Shown: positions 56,801 through 64,000 of the stretch, one piece after another
Numbering within the stretch: the first letter of the stretch is position 1
How the letters are laid out: each line of letters begins with the position of its first letter
DNA from: Patiria miniata
Taxonomy: Eukaryota > Echinodermata > Asteroidea > Valvatida > Asterinidae
Length of the DNA stretch: 64,000 bases
Direction of reading: 5' to 3'
Assembly: GCF_015706575.1 (NCBI RefSeq)
Contig: NW_024037063.1
Span: forward strand, 14,012,927 to 14,076,926
The notes under the pieces: generated by a model
Told to the model about the DNA's origin: nothing
What the model saw: the letters and a program-made list of their open reading frames with translations, nothing else
The model's database searches: none
Translations under genes and position numbers: made by a program

Positions 56801-59800
56801 TTTATACAATATGAACCTGTTCCAAAGTAAGAATAATGCTCATTTGCAGATTGGATTGAGAACAAATGTTGATTTGAAGAAGTGCAAAACATGTAATGTA
56901 TATGAATCTCATTCTTTGTTGAAGGCGGGGTATATCATTCGGAGCTATCCAAAAGTAACTGACAAAATTATTGTTGAAAAGCATACTTGGTTTAAAGATA
57001 GTAATGGCACTAAACGTCCTTTGAAGTTATTCTTCCTGGCATGCTGTCATTTTGAAGAAAACACTCAAAGAAGGTCATTTCCAAAGACACATTTTTGGAA
57101 ATTTTCGTTAGTACATGTAGTTTGTTTTCAATTTTAACTTTTGAATCGAAGTCGAGATCCTAGAACTTTGTTTTTTTCTCGGAATATACAGCATTGGCTG
57201 AGCTAAAAGTTCATCAGGTTAGTTGTTTAGCACCCTTCTTCAGATTTTGAGCACTTTTGTTGCTTCAATCGAAAAAAATGCACAAATGACAAATTACATA
57301 CTCTACCATTAAATAGATAAAAACAAAGTTACAACAAAGATGAACAATTGTATTAGTATACTTATGTGAAGAGGAACTATCTGTTCTCTTAAATGGGACT
57401 TCTAATCGAAGTCTTGACCATTGTCGGAGAAAGAAGTGTAAAATCTATGAAATCACAGGCCTAGTTCTGTCGTAGAAAACAACTAAAACAGTAGTCAAAT
57501 CACTGGGCTCTTTGCCTCATTGAGTACTTTGCATCATTTGGAACCTCTTGCAACTCAGAAGTTTCGTTGCTCAGTGCGTCATAGCTTCAAAACCGTGCAT
57601 AAATCGAACTCAAGTTGCAATGGACCTTTTGGTTTCCAACCATGGGCTTCATGCCATTCCGTACATGTACATACACTGGCAGCGTTAGAGCCTTTGAAAT
57701 TTGAATTGTTAAAAAGCAGATGATCTTTGTCTTCCATGACTGTTGACACTTTGTAGGTAGTCTGTAGCAATGAAATATTTTTGCCGTGATTAAAAATCGA
57801 CGTTATTTTTGTATCTTTAGATTTGACCAGCTGTTCAAAGCTGGAATGCTGGCTGGTGTATTCACGACAACCATCATGGCCCCAGGAGAACGCATCAAAT
57901 GTCTCCTACAGGTGAGGAGTTTCCCTAGTTGGTCAGGTGTAGTAGCGGCACTGGAGGGGGGGGGGGGGGAGGGAGTTTTTCCCTTACCCCCAAATTTTCT
58001 CCCAACACTTTATCAACAAATAAATTAGTTATATTTATTTTCTTTGCTGTTAAGATTCATAAAATGTGGACACATTTTGGGCCAATGAAAGCTTTATAAA
58101 CATTGGTACTTTGGTACAAGATACGTCACACATGCATTTATACAGCTGTAGACAGTGTGCAGCCAACATCTTTGTACATTTGTTATACATTTGTTATACA
58201 CCATTCTGTGGTTTGATACATTTCTCATTCATAAAAATGACTACACTTCTAAGTTGCTCATTGACAATGGGCATGTGCGTGCGTACACAGGGTTAACATT
58301 TTATTTTGACTGCCACCCCCAAAATATTTCCGTGCCCCCAATTGCCCCCCTTCAAATTTTAGAGTAAGGTGCTGCCACTGGTAAAGTGTGTGGAAGTTGC
58401 TTTGAAAGTTTTTGCTTTGCTTTTTTTTTAACTCAAATTAACAATTGCATACTACAGCAACAACCTACTAAAATGCACATTGACAGTAGCATTTTACACT
58501 TTTTTAATTGATGAAAGGTTTACGTAGAACTCATTGAATATCTGAGATTAGTTGCCGAAAATTTTAATTGCAGTAGACACATTGTATCAGGCATTATTTG
58601 CAGGGTTTGCAGTAACAGCCCGGAATCTTCCCGCAGTGAAGTTATTAGCAATGTTTAGTTGAAAATTTCGTGTCGGATAATTTCAGCGAAGTCAGAATCG
58701 TGCCTCTGACACAGTTAGCCCAAAGAATGTGCTAAACCCAAGGTGGGGGTGGGGGTGGTCAGACAAATGATGACGGATATATCCCTTCTTGAATGTCGAG
58801 GCCTTGGTTGAATAGTACAAAGATGCGTCATCCACTTTACAGAACAGTGTGGTGTTTATGCCTTTGATTTCAGATTCAAGCTGCATCAGCCGGTAAGGCC
58901 AAGTACGCAGGTCCACTAGACTGCGCTAAGCAGATATACAGGGAGTCGGGTCTATTCAGGGGATTGTACAAAGGAACTGCTGCGACACTGCTAAGAGGTA
59001 AGCAGAATGGTTATCAAGCAGACTGCTTAGAGAATTGTCAATGTTTTGATAAAAAAAATAATGTTTAGAATTGCATATTCAAATTAACAAAAGCAGTTAT
59101 TATACTTTTGCCCTCAACTTCCTACCTATCATCTTGCAACCTGGCAGCCAGTTTCCAAGATTTTTTTTCATCAGCCTAATACAATTGCTATTTCATCAAG
59201 AAATTCTCAACCAGGAAAAACACAGGATTTTAAGCCCCCCCCCAAAAAAATTCTGCTTCCGGTTACCCGACCGACCCTATTTTTAGGCCGCGACTGTAAA
59301 AATTTCATCAGCAAGTCAAAAAAAAAAATAATAATAATATAAAATAAATTTTTAAAAATCTTGTTGTCTTTTCTGTCTTCACAAAACACCTCTCAACAAC
59401 CCTTTTGCGTAAAAATGCTTGTACTTATTTGTTTTCCTACTTACATTCGCTATTTTTTAAAAATAAACCTCTGTTGTTTTTACAAGTTTGCCGTGATAAC
59501 TAGTTCACAATTCGATGTCCCGGTGACGATAAACACATGCGTAATTCTAGCTCAGAGCAGTGATGACTGGTTCCCGCCCGATGCAAATTCCATCTTACGA
59601 ATTGTCTGGTTACAGTACCCATTGTTACTTGTACATCAGATTCGCACCGGCCAGCCGACCCCGGCAAGCTCAGTGGTCGAGTGGTAAGACGTCTGCACTA
59701 GTAAGCAGGAGGTCGTGGGTTCGAGTCCCACCCGAGAAGTTTGTGAATTTTTTCCTCATGATCAGTTGGGACAACACTCAGCATACAGTTTTTTTAAAGT

Positions 59801-62800
59801 ACGTTGGTGAAGGGCAAAACCCAATACAGTCGAACACCTTGATAACAAGGTCCTTTGGACTTTACAAATTACCTTGTTATAACAGGTACCTTGTATTAAC
59901 AGTCATGGAAAACAAAGAAAAGCAAAGAAAAACAGAGACTTGTGACCTAAAAGTTTGCTTGTTATATGCAGGACCTTGTATTTGCTCTTCTTATCAGAGT
60001 TCGACTGTAATGAATTTACATCACCCAGACGCAAATTCCATCTGGGCAATTCCACGGTTACTCACGTTACATTTTTGATGTACTTTTGAGTTTCCTTGGG
60101 CTGTAATTACCTTACTGAAAAGGTTTAATAACTCTTATCCCCATCATAGATAGAGTAGACCTAGACCTTCCTAAGCCCCAAAGGTGACATCCAGAAAAAA
60201 GTGTTATGTATGATTAAACAAGACGCACATAATCGGTTACTCACGTTACGAAAATGAAACGTGAGTAACCGTGGAATTGCCCATCTTATGAATAGTTTGG
60301 TTTAGTGTTCTTTGTATTTGCATCCACAGAAAATATCGGCAGGAAAATCAATTCCATGACTAAAAATCTTGGAGTTTAATAAGAAAAGGAACCTTGAAGA
60401 CGTCCGTTGCTTCTCTTTTTGCATATTGGGCAGAATTGTCACCCAAGCTGTAACCCCCACCCCTTATCAAAATCCTTCACTTTATTTTGCAATAGCTCTT
60501 CCCCTCAATCATCACCCTATCAACCACAGAGACCCACCAGGTATTTTTTCCCATCTCTCATAACCCCTTCTGTATTTTGTGTTCGTTTTTTGTCTCCTTT
60601 CAGATGTACCAGCTAGTGGCATGTATTTCATGGTGTATGAATGGCTGAAAATATCAATCACACCAGCTGATAAAAAGTATGTCATCTATTGGCCTTCCAA
60701 ACTTTACTTCATTTTTTTCCATTTCACAAAGTTGCAGGTGTTTTGATATAATTTGCAAACTACTATTGTTTTAAGTGAAAAGAGCATTACTAGTACAGGC
60801 TGAGTAAAAAAAAAAGCGGAACCCAAACCCCACAAAATATATTTCATATTTAAAAAAATATGTAGCACCAAAATTAATAATGACTGGAAAGCCAATTTCA
60901 TATGCTACTTTTAGATGAAAAAATTACTGAAATTGCTCAATCCGTTCAAAGAATATCACCATTTAAACACAATGACCCTAAAACCTGTCTCGTCCAAAAA
61001 AGCGACTCATTGTGTGATTTGACTGTTTGGCAAAACAAAGAAAATGACACAGAATACTTGTTTCAACAACTGTCACCAACTGTAGCACACACTATCTTTA
61101 TTAACAACCCTGGTTAGGCAAATAATATGGGCCTTTTTCAGTCATTTTTTCATCCAAAAGTACCTCATGAAATTGGCTTTCCAGTCATTAATTTTGGTGC
61201 TACATATTTTTTTAGTATGAAATATAATTTTTTTGGTTTGGGTTCCGCTTTTTTTGACCTGTATTTTAATGCTATGAGTATTCAGAAGTGGTTGAAGGAA
61301 AAATTGTTTGGCTCCTTTTTGCACAAAAAAATTATCATTCAGTAGTGTTATTGGATACGGGGAACATGATTGAAATGGCGGCAGCATTAAAAGGTCTTTG
61401 TCATAGGCTGTATTGAGTTTAACATTTTTGTTTTATTGTTCTTTTATTTCACGTTAAAAGAGCATGTCATGTGGGTGGTCGTAACCCGCCGTTTAAACAC
61501 CGGTCAGCGATGTTTAAGAACGGTTTTAAGACCCTGTGCTTCACACCACAAGTGGGCAGAACGCGTTGCACATGCCAGGTGTGATATTGAACACATCACA
61601 TGAACGTTGCGAACCATAGCAGTGGCCTGCTCTGAACACATATTAAAATGGTTGAACAAAATAGGTTATGTTTAAAGATATAGTCCATCATTTGTAATTT
61701 GTGCATTTGTTCGTTTGAAGCAATAAAAGTGTTCAAAATCTAATGAAGGATACTGAACAACTAACCTGATGAAGTTTCAGCTCAGCTTCAGCTGTATATT
61801 CCGAGAAAAACAGCATTCTAGGATCTCAATTTCAAATCAAAAGTTGCTGAATCATGTTTTGAATTGTTTTGAATTGCAGCTATAAGCGATGTCGTGCACT
61901 GATCCGACGAATTATAGCAACCGCACGCGCCAGTGCGTCGTGCCAATGCTTGCGCGCGCTGCGCCGAATAACAAAACGCACTACTAATTTATCTTTCAAT
62001 GTCCTGCGTGTTTCAAACCTCAAACCTTTCATGTACTTAATTTGAACACAGTCTTAAATGGGTGTTACAATGTCCGTGCAGTCATCATAGTCAACAAAAG
62101 CACAATTATTTTTTGAGTTTAATAGCATTAAAAAATACCTTGTTTGTAACAATTAACATCAACTGGACTCTGTATCAAATCCGAGTCCAGAAATTTTATG
62201 GTTTTGTTTGTAATTTTATTTTCAGCCCAGGGGATCTGAGCCCACTTCGTGTCCTTTTTGCGGGTGGCATGGCCGGAGTTCTCAATTGGGTTGTTGCCAT
62301 CGCGCCCGACACTCTCAAGTCCAGGTTACAGACAGGTATTCAAATCAAAACTCTTTCACAACGAAACAAATTTTAAAAAACTTCCTAGGGTCAGCAATAT
62401 TACATTGTCTTTGGTTTGTGCGTTTAACTCTTTCTCTTTGAAGGTGTCTTCAGGCTCGGGAGCTAGATTGCCTAAGGCACATTTGAAGAATTAAATTTTC
62501 ATTACAAAAAAATTAGTTTGGTTGTAAGTAATCAGTGTTGTAGTTGAGTCCATCACAAGACCATCACAAGTCCGGTCAGAAGGAAATCACAAGTCCAGTC
62601 ACAAGTAACAGGGGAAGAACAATAACAAAAAATGCTTTTGACAAAGCTCATTTGAATAGCTGGTGACAAGACTTGAGACTGGAGGACTTGTGACAGACTT
62701 GTGACTGACTTGTGACTGACTTGTGACTGACTTGTGACTGACTTGTGACAGACTTGTGACTGACTTGTGACTGACTTGTGACAGACTTATGACTGACTTG

Positions 62801-64000
62801 TGACTGACTTGTGACTGACTTGTGACTGACTTGTGACCGACTTGTGACTGACTTGTGACCGACTTGTGACCGACTTGTGACTGACTTGTGACTGACTTGT
62901 GACTGACTTGTGACAGACTTGTGACTGACTTGTGACTGACTTGTGACTGACTTGTGACTGATTTGTGACTGACTTGTGACAGACTTGTGACTGACTTGTG
63001 ACAGACTTGGGACTGACTTGTGACTGACTTGTGACTGACTTGTGACTGACTTGTGACTGACTTGTGACTGACTTATGACTGACTTGTGACAGACTTGGGA
63101 CTGACTTGTGATTGACTTGTGATTGACTTGTGACAGACTTGGGACTGACTTGGGACTGACTTGTGACAGACATGTGACTGACTTGTGATTTGACTTGTGA
63201 CTGACTTGTGACTGACTTGTGACTGACTTGTGACAGACTTGTGACTGACTTGGGACTGACTTGTGACAGACTTGTGACAGACTTGTGACTGACTTGTGAC
63301 TGACTTGTGACTGACTTGTGACTGACTTGTGATGATTCGACTACAACATAGCCTTGGTCAAGGCGTTCGGCGATAGAGTCCGATGATCAGTGGTCGGTCG
63401 CAAGCAACAGTAGCCGTACACTATACACTAGCATGTACTGCACGGAGTATGAACAGTGACCTCACGCGGCTAGGCTACAATACACAAATCATCGTGCTGA
63501 ACGAACGCCTTGGCACATTCATGAGCTTTGGCTAATGTTTTTCTTTATTTTGTCACTGGATTTCCAGGGACGACCCCGTATGTGAACAAAGATGAGATTA
63601 TTCAGTACTTGGCCTTAGAGGCTCATATTTTGCAAGGATAGAGAGTTTGGCTACATTCTCCAACAAGTTTGGAGTCTACAGACCATATATAACTCAATAT
63701 AAACCCAGCGACAAAATAACGAAAAATTGCCCGAAAAGATAAGCCATGGTTCATGTATGTTCCAAGGTGTTCGTTCAGCACCACCTGATGTGCATATCGT
63801 AGCCTAGCCACGCGAGGTTGCTGTTCGCGTTTCGCACAGTATGTGTGATTGCATAGCATGTGGCTACTGTTTTATTGGCAGCCGACCATCGATCATTTGA
63901 CTCTATCGTCGAACCCATGACCAATCACTACTACCACAATGTATTGATGAGCTGACATTTCTTCCCACCAGCCCCTGAAGGGACATACCCTCGCGGCATC
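53878..64000 (+). CDS. SLC25A20: mitochondrial carnitine/acylcarnitine carrier, partial (right edge)
   Basis: Eight coding exons are seen: 53878-53970, 55854-55946, 56555-56682, 57821-57911, 58874-58997, 60604-60676, 62226-62335 and 63972 to the edge. All are GT/AG with agreeing phases. They encode 247 residues of a carrier of about 300. The three mitochondrial-carrier repeats are visible, each with its signature: PLDTIK (26-31), the family-specific PGERIK (126-131) and PDTLKSR (228-234). [38 protein letters not shown] and NWVVAI agree closely with human SLC25A20. The protein exchanges acylcarnitines for carnitine across the inner mitochondrial membrane, feeding beta-oxidation. Exon 6 ends in phase 2 and exon 7 restores an asparagine codon. 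The third repeat's second half lies outside the window. Introns are crowded with MITEs, yet all coding exons seen are intact. Confidence 0.93.
54045..54792. mobile_element. MITE with CCCAACTATAGTTGGG modules in SLC25A20 intron 1
   Basis: The ends are mirrored: TGTTACGCCCCAACTATCGC at the left and GCGATAGTTGGGGCGTGACA at the right, each followed inward by GGTCCCAACTATAGTTGGGA. The palindrome CCCAACTATAGTTGGG recurs several times near both ends, so the subterminal arms are arrays of small palindromes. The interior is non-coding and includes two similar ~130-base blocks (CCCACCCATAG...GTAGGGAATGT at 54361 and 54490). Target duplication uncertain. A G/C tract remnant follows near 54832-54885. Confidence 0.75.
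54945..55181 (+). repeat. fragment of the CAGTCGTTTTCC element family
   Basis: Matches 25640-25875 in the same orientation: GTGAAACTTTTGTCTGCAG, GAATACGTCACA, TAGTTGGGTC, AACTAGGCAAAA and CGGTCATTCGTTGGCGAATTT. Both ends of the parent element are missing. It has been used as a landing site or is abutted by the foldback arm starting at 55182. Confidence 0.65.
55182..55497 (+). mobile_element. single arm of the 9-bp-TSD foldback family
   Basis: TAGTCCGAGTAACTTGGACC at the left end, then GGACATGGTCTGGCGATAGT, ATGGTTGT.CTGAAGTTTA, TTACGATCCGGAA and CAGCGTACATTCGATGGTCC, matching the left arm of 20601-21627. A segment of about 110 bases is deleted after CATCCTGTCA-like sequence. The opposite arm is absent, so this is a solo arm, more diverged than the intact copy. 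Confidence 0.7.
57140..57300 (+). repeat. interspersed repeat family C, copy 1 (SLC25A20 intron 3)
   Basis: GAGATCCTAGAA, TTTTTCTCGGAATATACAGC, GCTGAGCT, TTCATCAGGTTAGTTGTT, AGATTTTGA and ATGCACAAAT.ACAAAT match the reverse complement of 61670-61860 at roughly 80 percent by eye. Element class unknown. The rest of intron 3 shows no supported feature; the 108-residue frame at 56811-57137 has no recognised domain. Confidence 0.6.
59668..59823 (+). mobile_element. tRNA-derived SINE, copy 2 (SLC25A20 intron 5)
   Basis: GCTCAGTGGTCGAGTGGTAA (A box), an anticodon arm with an 8-base loop (ACTAGTAA), and the perfect T-arm GTGGG-TTCGAGT-CCCAC. A body follows that shares CACTCAGCATACA, ACGTTGGTGAAGGGCAAAACCC with the copy at 39484-39638. 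The acceptor ends do not pair fully, so this is a SINE rather than a tRNA gene. A pogo-like MITE begins immediately after it. Confidence 0.75.
59827..60008. mobile_element. pogo/mariner-type MITE (CAGTCGAAC ends, TA flanks)
   Basis: A 182-bp element flanked by TA on both sides (59825-59826 and 60009-60010). Left end CAGTCGAACACCTTGATAAC; right end complement CAGTCGAACTCTGATAAGAA. Internal words AACAAGGTC, CCTTGTTATAACAGG and TACCTTGTATTAACAG form further inverted matches. Typical of small Tigger/pogo-like MITEs. Confidence 0.75.
60045..60282. mobile_element. MITE with GGGCAATTCC ends and 4-bp target duplication
   Basis: Ends GGGCAATTCCACGGTTACTC and GAGTAACCGTGGAATTGCCC are perfectly mirrored, and the arms continue through CACGTTAC. 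ATCT lies on both sides (60041-60044 and 60283-60286). A paralogous uninterrupted sequence at about 59580-59605 (GCAAATTCCATCTTACGAAT against GCAAATTCCATCT plus TATGAAT) confirms a 4-bp duplication. GGG ends with a 4-bp duplication would fit Sola-type elements; that family call is tentative. Confidence 0.75.
60796..61261. mobile_element. TA-flanked hairpin MITE (SLC25A20 intron 6)
   Basis: A 466-bp element with CAGGCTGAGTAAAA at the left and the complement CAGGTCAAAAAAAGCGGAAC at the right, with TA on both sides. Arms of about 110 bases share GCGGAACCCAAACC, ATATATTTCATA-like sequence, TATGTAGCACCAAAATTAAT and ATGACTGGAAAGCCAATTTC. The ends resemble those at 10997 and 14621, so the three may share a Tc1/mariner-type transposase source. 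Interior non-coding. Confidence 0.78.
61670..61860 (-). repeat. interspersed repeat family C, copy 2 (SLC25A20 intron 6)
   Basis: Reverse-complement partner of 57140-57300. Shared words (on the minus strand) include TTTTTCTCGGAATATACAGC, TTCATCAGGTTAGTTGTT and GATTTTGAACACTTTTATTG. Neither copy has a clear terminus. The remaining intron sequence to 62225 shows no feature. Confidence 0.6.
62692..63332 (+). repeat. 11-bp minisatellite (GACTTGTGACT), ~58 units, SLC25A20 intron 7
   Basis: About 640 bases of tandem GACTTGTGACT with variant units (GACTTGTGACA, GACTTGTGACC, GACTTGGGACT, GACTTGTGATT). The variants cluster in patterns, for example ACA followed by GGGACT, suggesting a higher-order structure. 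Because 11 is not a multiple of three, every frame cycles through an 11-residue peptide, producing the 128-residue minus-strand frame of S, V, T, Q and K; this is not a gene. Confidence 0.92.
63365..63915. mobile_element. hairpin MITE between the minisatellite and SLC25A20 exon 8
   Basis: Two arms of about 170-190 bases pair. Left-arm words CGATAGAGTC, GGTCGG, GGCTAGGCTAC, GTGCTGAACGAAC, CCTTGG and TTATTTTGTC match the complement of 63700-63915 (GACAAAATAA, CCAAGG, GTTCGTTCAGCAC, GTAGCCTAGCC, CCGACC, GACTCTATCG) at roughly 75-80 percent by eye. The loop near 63560-63690 is unrelated. Exon 8 begins 57 bases after the right arm. Confidence 0.65.

Noticed and set aside
59668-59740. tRNA gene on the plus strand
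   Set aside because: Same reasons as the copy at 39.6 kb: 8-base anticodon loop, poor acceptor pairing and a shared SINE body.
62787-63173. 128-residue frame of repeated S, V, T, Q and K
   Set aside because: It is a translation of the 11-bp minisatellite, which stays open in several frames by composition.
1-64000. retrovirus-like, LTR or Polinton elements
   Set aside because: I looked for protease, integrase, capsid, envelope or paired long direct repeats and saw none. The only reverse transcriptase belongs to the L2/CR1-type LINE.

Overview
The window looks like an animal nuclear genome. The genes are split by introns with GT/AG borders, introns run from about 0.6 to 4.4 kb, the non-coding DNA is AT-rich, and small transposons (MITEs, SINEs, one LINE) and satellites are very dense. 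The protein sequences (rabenosyn-5, Apollo, carnitine/acylcarnitine carrier, a rhodopsin-like receptor) and the repeat style suggest an invertebrate deuterostome. An echinoderm such as a sea star is my best guess; this is inference, not proof.

Four host genes are supported. (1) An intronless class A GPCR lies on the minus strand at 4633-5586. (2) An intronless-CDS Apollo/SNM1B nuclease (DCLRE1B) lies on the minus strand at 17826-19862, probably with an upstream 5' UTR exon. (3) Rabenosyn-5 (RBSN) has eight coding exons on the plus strand, 26602-39260. All eight FYVE zinc ligands are present, but the product ends where the vertebrate protein continues into its NPF-rich, Rab5-binding tail. (4) The carnitine/acylcarnitine carrier SLC25A20 lies on the plus strand from 53878 and runs off the right edge; its first eight coding exons are seen. 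The genes serve unrelated processes: signalling, telomere and crosslink repair, endosome fusion/recycling, and mitochondrial fatty-acid import. No operon-like logic is expected.

Layout. 1-4.6 kb: repeats and a Harbinger-type MITE. 4.6-5.6 kb: GPCR. 5.6-17.6 kb: gene desert with several inverted-repeat MITEs, ending in a hAT-type element. 17.8-19.9 kb: Apollo. 20.3-22.9 kb: a nested foldback complex whose core is a ~1.03 kb nearly perfect palindrome with 9-bp target duplications. 23-26.4 kb: MITEs and palindromic minisatellites. 26.6-39.3 kb: RBSN, with an antisense L2/CR1-type LINE in intron 4 and several MITEs. 39.3-44.9 kb: 3' flank and a textbook hAT MITE. 44.9-51.3 kb: satellite-rich block with several different tandem families. 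53.9-64 kb: SLC25A20, whose introns hold many MITEs, a SINE and a long 11-bp minisatellite.

No retrovirus-like, LTR or Polinton element was recognised. The most unusual points are the nested foldback complex, a pair of repeat copies whose central palindromes differ only by mirrored substitutions in the core, the satellite block, an 84-bp duplication that copies the last rabenosyn splice acceptor, and a PIP-box-like motif in the Apollo tail.
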